Source: Lepiota brunneoincarnata (lineage: Eukaryota > Basidiomycota > Agaricomycetes > Agaricales > Agaricaceae). Taken from it: a stretch of 64,000 nt of DNA. The position numbers were made by a program, and so were the translations under genes. Below, in pieces: positions 37,268 through 50,413 of the stretch (position 1 is its first letter; every line of letters begins with the position of its first letter). Location of the stretch: positions 62,001-126,000 of the forward strand of contig JAEBUN010000024.1 of assembly GCA_023014365.1 (NCBI GenBank), read 5' to 3'. Below the pieces are notes generated by a model. That model was not told the origin of the DNA, ran no database searches, and saw only the letters and a list, made by a program, of their open reading frames with translations.

Positions 37268-39307
<2,040 letters not shown>

Positions 39308-40790
39308 GCTGCTTCAAGTCCGTGTTTGTACAAGGGATGAAGATCAGGCCGAGTGAGGAATCGAAAGGTTATATACTATCATCCCGTGGCAGAAGCGCTA
39401 CTGCTTTCCTTTTGGAGGGGTAAATTGCCAGTCCCCGACTTCGGGTTCGGCCTATCGTGGCAGAAAGGAATGGAAGATAGCCCCTTCTGCACTTGGATCT
39501 GGTTTCCAAAGGACACCGCCGAGCGCGCAGTGGCAGTAACTATGTATCTTCCAAACCGGACTTACACGAGACTAAGGGCAATGCGATAATTGTCCGAGTA
39601 AGGCATCAAGGGCTAGCACTGGAGTTGGAGCCTTGGCCCGCGGTCTAGTGTTTCCACCGCCCGAGTTGGATCTATACTGCTGCAACTTTGGCTTGCAGGG
39701 CAAATTTTCCCTCTCGGATAATCTTTTTGTAGAAGATGTTCCCAGTTCGCCCATCGAGGAATCCATGCAGGAGTGGCGGTGGCGGCACCTTCCATGGCGG
39801 GCGAAACTCTTGGATAGGATCGCATATAAGGAATATTCGAACGCGGATCGAGTTCATGTGGGGATCCGAGGGATCATGCCGATGCGAAAAGTGCCTATGC
39901 CGAATTGATGCATAAGGATTAGTACGATCCAATTGTTTTGATATCCGGATTAGATACGAGAGTGGAGGAGCACTAATGCATTTGGGGTGCAGCCAGATGC
40001 GAAAGGGGCAGTACCTCTGAGGCGCATCGCTGACAGTGATGCTGATGGGGGTGTGGCGATGCGCTTTGCTGAAATGACGAATCTCAAGCGCTCCGAAATG
40101 GGGCACATCCCAGGATCGACAGAGGACATGACAATACGAAGATAACGCACACCATCAATTCGGCCTTCGGCTCCGAGAAAGGTTTATGAGAATACGGCGA
40201 TGGACCAATGGACGGATCAGAACTGGCCCAGTTCCAGTACCACACAACTGACGTACAACCTGACTAAGTCAACTTTGATATCATATCAAAAGCTCCAGTG
40301 GGAACCAAGTCCCCCCGCGGATTCTGGACCAGGGATGATTACCAAGAGTTATGAGCGTACCGCCCTGTGTCAGGGCGTGCTCCGGGGCGTTACATGTCGA
40401 TGTATTTTCCTGAAGGGGTTGTGAGCTCCCAAGTTCTGAGGAGCCTGACTTGTGATCGGAACTAGAATGCACTTGGGAGGATAGTAGCAGACAGTAGCAC
40501 GAGGCTCGTAACTGTTTTTGGGCTAATTATTCGGTTGAGACGGTACAGCTTTCGGTAGGATTCAAAAGTTCGGGTCGAGGCATTAGGATGGCACCGCACT
40601 CGGATGTTGGCATATGAAAGTGGAGGCGAAGAATGTATTGGAAGCAGATATCTTAAGCCTGGCGGAGATGGTGTGAAAACAGCCAAGTAATAACAGTGGC
40701 GAAGGAAGCAGATACACTGCCCAACGGGAAGACAAGAGAGATCGGGAACGCACCAAATTTCGGTACCCTCCGAAGCTAGCCACAAGTCGC
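39308..40790. other. intergenic stretch
   Basis: About 1.5 kb between the halogenase start and the 3' end of the SRPBCC gene. Overlapping frames on both strands at 39570-40150 are low in coding character and lack splice consistency. No gene is supported. Confidence 0.5.
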
Positions 40791-41474
40791 TCAAGGACTT
40801 TTCTCGGCCCACCACTTCAATCCATCCGCCTGTGCTTGGAACCCCAACTTTAATTTACTCCCCACAAACCATTTCACAAAATACGCTGCGAAACCACCAA
40901 ACACCTCCATACTGTCATACTTCGTCATTTTTCTCCTTCCCTTCCCATCGTCCAGATCTGTCTCTACCTCCGTTAGCCATTGCCAACGCTCACTCCACAA
41001 AATCCAGTTCGGAATACCCGTCGTATTCCAGGCTACCTGGAAGTTCTCGTGGTCTAGTGTAGTGATGACACAAAACGCTGAGTTTTTTCCGAACACGCCC
41101 ACGGAAGCATCGTCCAAAGTAGGCGGAAGGTGTACGGGATATATGTACATGTGCTTGCCAACCGCGGGTGTCTGCTCCGCGAGGGGGGTTTTCCTTGCGT
41201 CGGTGATGACTTGGTTACGGCTACTCAGGGATCATTTTCAATGACTCAGTAAGAAGCATAGAGATTGTTCTTACACGAAAGGATTCCTGAGACGAGAACC
41301 AGCAGTGAGTGCAATGTGTTGTAAATACCCCTGTAGAAGGGCTCACCACTCTTTATATGATCCAAATTGCAAAAGCGCGTCCCAGACTGTCTCTAAAGGA
41401 GCGTCTATAAGCGAAGATGCCGACACTGCAAAAACATGATCTTTTGCTAAAGGTTGTGGGGTTGAGTAAACCAT
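40791..41474 (-). CDS. SRPBCC (Bet v1/START-like) fold protein
   Basis: Three exons (41474-41347, 41286-41275, 41220-40791) give exactly 189 residues. The pattern SSLIDAPLETVWDALLQFGSYKEW, then NPFV across a 12-base exon, is the classical start of SRPBCC proteins (polyketide cyclase/Bet v1-like), which bind a hydrophobic ligand in a deep pocket. The middle has TPAVGKHMYIYPVHLPP and the end QVAWNTTGIPNWILWSERWQWL and YDSMEVFGGFAAYFVKWF. The start MVYSTPQPL is chosen because it begins the fold; an ATG or similar at 41552 would add 26 residues. The ligand and role are unknown. It lies 1.5 kb from the halogenase start, same strand, but a shared pathway is not shown. Confidence 0.75.
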
Positions 41475-44400
41475 GCTCGAATGTTTGGAGAGACAAGATT
41501 CGTTCCAACGTTGATCACCACGTGACAGACGCCATTGATCAGTCAGTGGCACCAGAATTAACCTGCCAGGGTACAGCGGATGAGTGGGGCAGTCAAAGTT
41601 CCTGTACTAGCAGTCGCCAGCAACCCCGTCCCCAATCTAAACGAATGTCCTAAACGACAGCCTGCAAAGATGGTCAGAGCCGGGGACATAATCCTGCTTA
41701 CAAACGACAATAGATCAAATCACATGACCAAACAGGGAGGCATCTCTTAAATAGGGGTTGTACACAACATCTGTTCGACGAAAACAATGTATCTTGAGCC
41801 CTCCGTATTCTCTCGTCCCGCTCTTCTCTTCTTTAGTGAGGTCACCCCTGGTGACCTTCCAACATCAAGGGTTCTGCTACCGGACCGTATATGTGCGCAT
41901 TAGAGCAATTGTTACAAAGCCAGGCTTACACTTACCCAGACATGGAGTCCACTCAAACGTTTTTGGCTCTGGGATTTTCCAAGACCTGAGCAGAGTCTCC
42001 ATTAATTACAACTTGTACTCATAGGCCCTCTAATCTATTACAGTCTAATCTACTGGCACCTGTAATGGCTACATCTATAGGAACCATCCGCCGCGCCCGC
42101 AGCCTTGCGGGTTTTGAGAAATTGATCTGTAATTAGCCTCTGACGGTCTGGCGATGGAGCCATACAACCACTTGTTTGGAGTTTGAAGCACGCGGGATTC
42201 CTCCGATATTGCTTCCTTCGGAACGAAGCAAATTTCAAATTTCAAACATTACAATGTTGGAGTGATCTGCTTGAATGATTCAATCCCAAGACCTCGCGCT
42301 TTCGCAGCCCGCTTCCCTATCTTCGGAGACGGCCGGCATGATGCTTAGGTTAAGAGGTCTGGCTAAGGGGTCCACACATAGCCCGGCAGACGGAAAAGCC
42401 GTGGTGTAAAATACCACGCAGTCGGCCGGCCTCTCATCAGCTGCAATATCGTGAGGGGTCCGAGTAGGAGGGATACCAGGCCCAGCCCCCCTTATCCTAC
42501 CTACCCATATGGGGTCCTACACCCCGACCCTATTGGCCGGTCTGGCAGACCAATCACCATATTTTGTCCATACTCCCCCATAGCTATCGTAACTTAGGGC
42601 GGCCCATTGGCACAGTGGTATCATTTAATAAAGGTGTAACGAGTGGTGGTAAAGAACGGAATGAGGTAGCAAGACGACTAACTACCCGAGTCACTATTGG
42701 CCTACCAGCACAGTTGAATAGGTCTCATCCCAAAAGCCAGGCATTATCACTTACCTCGCCTCGATTTTGGCGTGGCATCTCCAACCCCGCTGAGAAGGCA
42801 GGTCTCGGCTTCAAAACCTTCCCCTTGGTAGGATTTTTGAGAATGCAAATAACATTGTGTGTGTCTTGGGTCCAGACTGCTCGACGAAGTCGTGGCTCCG
42901 GGAATGCTCCGAGTTTTTTGAGCTGTTCGAGGAAGATGGGGTTCATCTGAAGTTTGGAGTCTGGCTCGCCCATGAGGTTGGCAGTGTTGTAGACAGGCAG
43001 ACAAGCCCAGTGCAGGAGAGGGTAGAAATTGGAATAAGGACACGCCTGTGGCGAGCTCCCTTAAATATATGTAGAGTCCACTCGAAAATTAAGATTGATG
43101 GTGTCCTGACCGAAAGTGAATGGACCCAGAAGAGCGGAAATTGACGAGGTGAAGAAAATGACGTTTCTAGTATCCTTTTTGTCGCTTCTGTTGAGGCGCA
43201 GGGTGAGAGTAATGAATCGAGAAACGCGGAAAACGGGGCTCCAGTCCGTGTTTTTTTTTTCTTTTCAATTGTTCATCGCATTTTTCTTTCCAAACTTGCT
43301 CGCATCGCGGCCGGCCACGCAGTCCTGCACAGGGTGCCCGGACATGTTGTGGTAAACCCCAAGTAGTTGCCTTTTAGATGGTAAACGGCCCCAGAAATGA
43401 CACCGAAAAACACATTGCAGTGGGGATTCCTTAACGGCGGTGGCCACAGGGCGTCCATGCGTCAAGTTAAATGATATTCTACACATCTATTCTAGCCCTA
43501 AAAATTTAATTTGTGATGATCAGATCTAACGCTTCCGTACAGCCCGTGATGCAGGGAGACTTTTCTGGAACATACATGCCTGCCCTTTGACCCTTCCCTG
43601 ATGATTTTTCGGCTGTCTATCCAACTTTGGCGGTGGGGTGTGGGCCTTTCCCCGGATTTCCTTAACACGTTGCCCCCCCCAAGCCATACGCGCCAAGCCC
43701 ACACGCCAGCCCGTGCTCCTGGAAATTGCCTGAGCTGCTTGAGTCCATACTATCCTGCCGTGAATTAGGAGGCGATGTTGAAACTCTGACGAGTTGCTGA
43801 GGCGTTTAATGACGGCAGTAGTTTGTCCTTTTTTGTTTCCCCCACGGCCGTCTAGCTGACCGACTGTCTGTGTCCAGATAAACTAACCGACAGCCTACCT
43901 TGTAGTGCTATTGAAGAAAGGGAGGGTACATTTTTATTGCCTACAAAACCGGGTGACTGGTAGTCGCTCTGGGCTGTTCAGCGTGGTGAGTTGCCTCTTC
44001 CCCCTTTCAGCGCCCATCTTCCCTCCCACAGGAGTTGCCACTCCAAAGTGCTATCCCAGAACATGTTTCCGACTCGAGTCCAAGTCGATGCGCCCGCTGT
44101 GCAAGCAAGGTATTTCTTGTAGTTGACGGTGAGCGTTCTTATCGGTGTTGTGGCCCACTGTTTTACAGAGGTCTGGATTGACGGGAAGACGACGTCGCCC
44201 ACGCAGTTTGTGTAGAAGCCACCCTCACCTTCGCAAGCACCAACTTGCCCCCTCGCGCCTTCTCGCCTATGCCATATCTACGGCCTGTCTGGTCCAATAG
44301 TTTTCAGTTGATCCAAAGCCAAGTCGCCTATTTACGAGAAACGTAGCCCGCTCGTGACTTATTGGCTTCGTGGTCTACAAAGCTTATGGGACTTTCTATA

Positions 44401-44513
44401 AAGTAACTACGTACCAACTGAGCCTGTTCCTGGCCATCTAGGTAAACTAAGCGCCCAGCCACTGGACCCGCATCAATGTTGCTCACAAGCGGTATATGAC
44501 GTCATAGTTACAA
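41475..44513. other. gene-poor region
   Basis: About 3 kb with one weak gene candidate (42755-42973). At 42330-42560 there is GC-rich, hairpin-prone sequence (GCCGTGGTGTAAAATACCACG and repeated GGCCGG) that could be a transposon fragment, but no protein motif supports this. Poly-T and C runs occur at 43250-43262 and 43672-43680. Confidence 0.4.
42755..42973 (-). CDS. possible first exon of an unknown gene
   Basis: ATG at 42973 opens 73 codons (MGEPDSKLQMNPIFLEQLKK...EMPRQNRGE) that stop exactly at a strong donor, GAG|GTAAGT at 42754. A TATATTTAAGG box lies about 90-100 bases upstream (43061-43077). The composition looks coding, but no continuing exon could be found and no family is recognised. 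Confidence 0.25.
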
Positions 44514-45585
44514 CTACCGAGATATCAACTTGGGCCTGCCATCTGCAGCACATCTTGCCCAGCTCTCCCTCCCGAATCTGTCTACCCGTGCCTGCTCCTT
44601 CTCAATCTGCTTCACGACTTCACGCCTCCTTGTGCGCACCTCGGGATCACCCATGCTCTCAACACCGTCGAGCCTGACAAGTAACTTGTCAAGGGAATCT
44701 ATGTATGCGAGGAGACGGTAATTGGTAGAGTTGAATGCGAGTTTCGGAACATTGCCGCCCATCGGCTCATTATCATCTTGATCGCTGGTAAGCTTGTTGA
44801 GTTCAGAGACGGTGATAGCAGGGACATCTATTGTGTCACCAGATGGGGGTGAAGTGGACGGATTCTGGAAAGAAATGGTGGGGGGGAGAGTAAAGTCACT
44901 GCGGAGGGAGTCGAATTGCTCAGAGAGGGATTTAATCGTCTGTAATTGCTGGGGGGTGTGGGAGCGGTCTTGGGAATGCTGCAGCGGCGTCGACGTGTTC
45001 AGATGTTGGTGCCGATGTGGGTTGTGGCTGAGGTTGGGGAGTGGCGGGCTTTTGGTAGGGTTGGGGCTGGGGCGACGTTTGATAAAGTTGAGGTTGTGGG
45101 AAAGTGGGGGTATAGCCGTTGGGCGGTGAAGTTGGGTGGACGTTGAGAGGAACGGGGATAGGTGGACCGCGAGGATTAGCCTGCTGGCGTAAAGTGGGGT
45201 TGTCCAGAAATTCTTGTTGTTGCTGGTGCTGTTGTTGTTGCTGCCTCTCTCTCTCCCTCTGCCTCACAGCATCGTCCTCATACTGGCCCCTGTCCCACCC
45301 GTGCTGCCACCGCCGCGCAGCAGCCTCTTCTTGTTGTCTCCTCTGAAAGCCTCTCTCCCTGATCATCTGATCGCGGTATGCATCGGCATATGCGCGCTCC
45401 CTCTGCCCGTAGTCCCGCTCATCGACATAGTCGTCGTCTTCTTCGGGTAGCCACTGTGCTCGCCGAGCACGCTGTTCTGCGAGTGCAAGTGCACGCGCAT
45501 GCGCCTCCGCTGCTTGTTGTTCCCCGTGATAGAGGTATGGATTGGACGGGTAGCCCTGGTAGTAAGGGTATCCACCGTTGAACAT
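44514..45585 (-). CDS. BAG-domain protein (one frame break)
   Basis: Single-exon gene, 356 residues once one surplus base is discounted. It starts MFNGGYPYYQGYPSNPY, continues through a long Glu/Arg/Gln-rich helical part with poly-Gln (RQREREEQ-like, 45190-45260) and a Pro/Gln region, and ends in a BAG domain (NYRLLAYIDSLDKLLVRLDG, VRTRRREVVKQIEKEQARVD). BAG domains bind the Hsp70 ATPase domain and trigger nucleotide release, a job parallel to that of Fes1 near the other end of the window. The break lies near 44985 (between EHVDA and LQHSQDRSHTPQQ). The fold choice rests on the C-terminal helices; the repeats make the N-terminus uninformative. Confidence 0.75.
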
Positions 45586-45882
45586 AATAGCTGTGACTGA
45601 TACTGACTGATTTTTTACTTAAGTAGGGTAAGCAAGTCAGAGAATGAAGTCACGTGTCCGTGGCAGTGCAGCACTACTCCATGTCCATCGGGTGCAAAAA
45701 AGCGATTAACTGAGGGCCCATCGCTGGTAGTCGACTGGTCCTTTATAATCCCCCTCCTTTGCGCGTTATCAACGCTGGGTGGTTACGCGATCCCTTGTCT
45801 CGAAATAGTCGTTATCTGACATAAAGGCTTATTCACCCCGTGCCGCTCTCTTCTCTCTCTCTCTCTCATTCTTTTCTTCACA
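45586..45882. promoter_or_regulatory. divergent promoter region (BAG gene / unknown gene)
   Basis: About 300 bases between start codons pointing apart. A CCTTTATAATCC element at about 45740-45751 is a TATA candidate for the plus-strand gene, and a CTCTCTCTCT pyrimidine tract lies just before its start, as often seen in fungal leaders. Confidence 0.4.
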
Positions 45883-46807
45883 ATGCCCACTTCCTCCCCT
45901 CTCGCCACCTATCTCTGCACTTCCCCTATCACTCACATGTCCAATCCCTCATACGACCACAAAGGCCGTCAGCTCCCTTTCGAGGAGAACCCTACCCAGA
46001 AACAGGAGCGCGCAGCGTTCGTACAGAGCATCAGGTGGCAACGGAGGGTCTCAGCGTGGGTGAAAGACCAGCAGGCCTCGTCCTCGTCTTCGTCGTCGTT
46101 GGAGGCACTTAGACATGCTCCATCAACCCCATCAACCTCGGCACCGGGAACTTCTCCGTCGTCATCATCAGCATCAGTCCGTAGCCATTCATTTCCGTCT
46201 TCCCCCTGTTTTGACCTGACTGACATCTTCTCTCCCCGATCGATTGCAGTCTCCAAAAACACCCAACACGATTTCAGCCGATTCCTCCCCTCCACGCACC
46301 CCGTCTTCTCCAAGCAATACCCTGCATGCACATACCCAACAACAGACTCTAGATATCGAATTGAACAAGTCCTTTGACAAACTTGTCATTTCAGCTGCCC
46401 CATTCCCCCAGCACAATCGCAACTACAAGAATCTACACCTCCCGCAAACACTCACCCGCTCCTTCACCCGCTCCCAGCCACGAGTCCGGCCGCAGGCGCA
46501 AACTCCGCCACGAGGGATATTTGATTCAAACCCGTACACCTCCCACTCCCTCTGCTCGTACCCTCATGCTCCACCCGAGGGGGAAGACGAGACGAGCGGC
46601 CCAGAGCCATACATCTTCTACTCCTCTTCAGTGAGCTCGGATCTCATGCGAGAACCGAGACGAACTGCTGCCTCAATTGGAGAGTTTCCGACACCCAAGA
46701 TTTCGGTGCCGTCGTCACTCCCCCTCACGTTTTCGACCCTGCACCACTCAAAACTGCCTTCGGGAACTGGCGTGAGCTCGAATGCGAGGCAAGTCGGGGA
46801 TCATTGA
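45883..46807 (+). CDS. unknown Ser/Pro-rich protein
   Basis: Two exons (45883-46176 and 46250-46807) give 283 residues with matching phase. The front holds an ordered stretch (PSYDHKGRQLPFEENPTQKQERAAFVQSIRWQRRVSAWV is seen; the core is QERAAFVQSIRWQRRVSAW), then long Ser/Thr/Pro-rich disorder and a hydrophobic patch KSFDKLVISAAPFPQ. The donor is GTCCGT, weaker than usual. A second ATG at 45940 (MSNPSYDHKGRQLPF) may be the real start. No family is recognised; the conserved-looking basic helix near residues 40-65 is the only structured piece. Confidence 0.55.
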
Positions 46808-49789
46808 CCCCCACCGGATCTCATCGCCTCTCCTTGCTCTGCAAATCCTGTTCGCGTCTGGTTACCAGTTGGATGCTTGATGGATATGTGATGGACATGT
46901 TCCCCAAAAAGCTTCCTCGACCCTTGGCGCTTCATTTTTCAATTCAGGGACAAAATTAGTTATGTACACGCCTGTTGTGGGAACTCGGCTGGCGGCTTGG
47001 TTAGCTTGTGGCTTTGCTTTCGTCCGCTCTCGCCGGCATTTGGGCCCAGTTCGAGTGTATCATGAATGTATTTTACACGTGCAGTTCTGTGTAGTTCCGC
47101 ACCAATTCTTTTCTCCTTCATGGACGTATACACTTCAGGATTAGGGCTCGGATATTGAGTGTCCAGTCCCCTTTTCTTCATTTTTGTCTTTTTTTCTTCT
47201 TCTTCCACGTTGATCGCCCGTTATTCTTTATGGACCGATGTTGTACCCTAGTATGTCCTGTTTTGTAGATTCAATTTCAAATTCTGAAGCGTTGATTAGA
47301 GATTCGCAGTGTTGATAATCGCAAGAGATCCGAGATGCGATCATCTATTTTTTTTGGATTGACATGATTGGTTGTCCAAATTGCGAGTGGCTCGTCTTGT
47401 GCCTAACCCGTTGGTCGCGCCGGGACACTTAATTAGGTAATTAGGAAAAGGCTGGGGAGGGTTTCTGAGATCTGATCTGAAGGACGACGACAACGAACGC
47501 AAAAGGGAAGTTGATTTCACACCCATTTTGCGAACATAGGGTAACTTTATTATCATGATTATTGTGTCAGCTGAGGCCAGGATACACAATAAGTTCATTG
47601 AGAAGCTTGGGCTCTGACCTTTCTTGTGGGTTGCATTGTTTGGGGGAATAGTCCCTGATTTTACCTGGTGGTGTCACCTGAAGCAGGGGGTAGTGAGGTG
47701 ACTGGACTCGAGGCTTTCGCCCCTCGGCCTGGGAGCAGCGATGCAATCGATCAGTTACCATAATTGAGCGTTCGAACTCTGATAGCAAGTCTTTGATGAA
47801 AAGACCGTTCCAAAGGTTGGTTGAGGGGGGCGATGGGTTAAGGATGGATGTTATGACTCAGAAAGCGACTCATTGGTGTAGCTTCAAACCCAGGTGACTT
47901 TAGACATATGCAGTACAGGATCTGGTCAATGGCCATCAGGAAAATGAATAAGCTCCTTTAAGGGAGTCCGTACTACCTTCCCGATTCAAATCCAATCGGC
48001 TGATCCTATAGGAATCCTCGGAAATTTCGACATCGATTCCTCTCGCGGACGAGTACCAGGGCAAGGCGACCGCCGCCCCGGGACCCAACCCGGCATGTTG
48101 GGTGGCTACCCGCAGGCAATCCGAAAAAGATTGGGATCCAAAGTAGGATGATGGCGAATTTCAAATTTGAGGATATCTTAGCGCCTGACCCGATGTTGCT
48201 CTATCAGGGGGGCCCCCGGATATTCCCAGGCTTGAATTTCAACGGGGCTTAGGGGTAAGAATATGAGACATGGCATGTCTTGAATGCTCCCTCGGCCCAG
48301 GTCCAGGCGTCTTTGGGGGTATGCGCAAAGGTCTGATAGCGATGCCGACGTCGTATGAGAGGATGCGCGATGGCGTAGGTCACCCGAACATGGCGCCTCC
48401 CGGACACGATCGATAGACCTTTCACCCGTCGCCGACGGGACCACAGCGGCCATCTAGAGGCGCTGCTGGCTGTGAAAGCCATGTGAGGTGATTCTTCGCA
48501 GCCAGTGGCTAGTAGAGCGGCCTCAGAACATCTGTCGCGATCGTAGGTGGGGGTACGAAAAGTTGCAAGCAAGTTGTCCGGTCTTGGACAGAAGTTGTGC
48601 TGATACAAGTGAATATGCCGGTGCGGCAATTAGCGGTTTGCTGTTGTGCCATAGTCGGCATTGCCTTGGTACGAGTCTCTCAGTGATCAAGCTTTTCAAA
48701 TCATCTCATCGTCGTTGCACCAGGACATCCATTCCACTCGCAAATACAGCGGATGGTAGAGACCTTTTTGCCAAGGAGGAAATAATTCGGGCACGCATAT
48801 AGGAGAGCAAGTCGATGAAGACGTAGTGGTAGTGTCGTCGGATAGGATGGATGGAATTGTACTAAGGGTCAGCCTGCGGAACTGACGTTCGTACCCTGAA
48901 AGGTGGTAAGAAGGCGACAACCTTAAACCAACCAAACTTCGCACCAGCTGTATTTCTTTCGCCTTCGTTGGGGAGAATATCGCATCATATTGCGCGCTTA
49001 GCAATTGTAGTTGTCCCTCCTGAATTCTGATTTTGCGTTCTCTTCGAAGGTAAAGATAATCCGTCAGGACCCCTCGATGATCCCCTCTCCCTCCAAGAGG
49101 GCTGCCCCGCCTATCCGGGGCCCTATCTCGGTCCCTCTCGCCTTGCCTCTTTCCCTCTCTCACTCTTGGTCTCTCTCGCGATCTCGCCTATGTGCCGCCG
49201 ACGAACACGTCCTCGTATGCATCGAACTCGATCAAGTAGTGCTTCGCTTGTCCCCTCTTTCGGGAGTGACTCGCTAAAGTGCTTCGCCCACAAGGCTCAG
49301 CGGGCCTCGAGGTGAATCAGGTGTTTGATGACCCGATTCAGATAAATTAGGGTCTTCTGATCGTGGTCACTCTATGACTCCGAGCGAAGGAAATTTATCC
49401 ACTTGGGCGGCTGCTGTCTGTCCACTTCGGGGGATCGTGACGGGAAAGGTAGGGGCGGTGGCATAAGTAAAAAATGGACCTGCGGCAGAATTCCAGGAGT
49501 GTAGTATAGTGACCTAAGCGGATGGACTAGGAGGGAAGGTATATACCAAGATGGTAGGAGATAACGGATGCCCCGGCCATGCAGCTCTAAGGTGTCTGCC
49601 ACGCGTGTTATACATCCGATCCAGTCCACAGACCCTGTATCAGTATGGGAGCCAACCAATAAGTCATGTTTGCGTAAGAGGGGAAAGCTTTATTGCCAGG
49701 GTAGGGGTACATAAGGCTCTATCAGCATTCAGGGAAAGCAACCCAGTACTTCCAGGTTTCGTATTTTCGGTTTATCATTTGTGTAGACG
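46808..49789. other. gene-poor region
   Basis: About 3 kb. No frame shows both coding character and splice support. A minus-strand frame at 48696-49163 (Arg-rich, then QEGQLQLLSAQYDAIF) and another at 48249-48629 are isolated. Hairpin-like CCCAACCCGGCATGTTGGG occurs near 48088-48106. Possibly decayed repeats, without proof. Confidence 0.4.
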
Positions 49790-50362
49790 ATGGACACCGC
49801 AGCGACCTTTGCACACTCTCCCATCATCCCCGTCATCGATGTATATTTGATCTTGTCGTTCACGAGGGCAGACGAGGCTAATGATGTCCTGCAGGAACGT
49901 ATTGATATTCCCAGAGGTGCCCCAAAGGAACAGCAGCAAAAGATCATGGTTCATAACGAATTACTCGAAGAGATCTACCAGCGGAGGACCGAGCTCGAGA
50001 CGCTTGAGGCGGGTCTTGCTGCTATGAAGTTCGAGATTGAGGAAGACATGGCGCACCTTGCGTTGGAGAATTCGGGGGAGCTTGGAAAGGTTGAAAAGAA
50101 GTCTGGCGCCACCGCTGTCATGGCTTTCGTTCCTTCTTCGAGCCCTCCCACCCCGAATGGACTTGGGAACGATGTTGATGGTGCGGAGGACGGTACCATG
50201 GCGGGTGTATTTTCTGTAAGCTTGAGGAGCTTGGTTGGTGCGACGAGGGGTCTGAAGAGCCGTGGAAAGGGCAAGGGAAGACAGGAGAGGGCTAGGTTGA
50301 ACGGGACAGATTTGAGGCACAGGAAGATCCGCTTTATTGAGGAAGAATGGCCCTGTAATTAG
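49790..50362 (+). CDS. unknown 190-residue coiled-coil protein
   Basis: One open frame from ATG 49790 to TAG 50360-50362. Residues about 45-90 form a predicted coiled coil (NELLEEIYQRRTELETLEAG, then FEIEEDMAHLALE). The tail is basic (RGLKSRGKGKGRQERARLN) and could bind nucleic acid or membranes. Nothing recognisable. It ends 51 bases before the UTP10 start on the same strand, so the two share little space for separate signals. It might instead be a last exon of a longer gene, but no upstream exon was found. Confidence 0.55.
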   Translation: MDTAATFAHSPIIPVIDVYLILSFTRADEANDVLQERIDIPRGAPKEQQQKIMVHNELLEEIYQRRTELETLEAGLAAMKFEIEEDMAHLALENSGELGKVEKKSGATAVMAFVPSSSPPTPNGLGNDVDGAEDGTMAGVFSVSLRSLVGATRGLKSRGKGKGRQERARLNGTDLRHRKIRFIEEEWPCN

Positions 50363-50413
50363 ATCATCACGTGCTCGAAATTTTGGAATCAGAACTCTTT
50401 ACGACGAGCACTC

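Noticed and set aside
39572..40150. Long overlapping minus-strand frames
   Set aside because: Composition is His/Pro/Arg-rich in a way typical of chance frames, with no splice-consistent extension and no motif.
42330..42560. Transposon fragment
   Set aside because: Only GC-rich hairpins are visible; there are no terminal repeats, target duplications or protein motifs.
42600..42680. tRNA-like A-box sequence (TGGCACAGTGGT)
   Set aside because: No matching B-box (GGTTCGAxTCC) follows within the right distance and no cloverleaf could be drawn.
48249..49163. Minus-strand Arg-rich frames
   Set aside because: No start context, splicing or family pattern; probably chance frames in GC-rich sequence.
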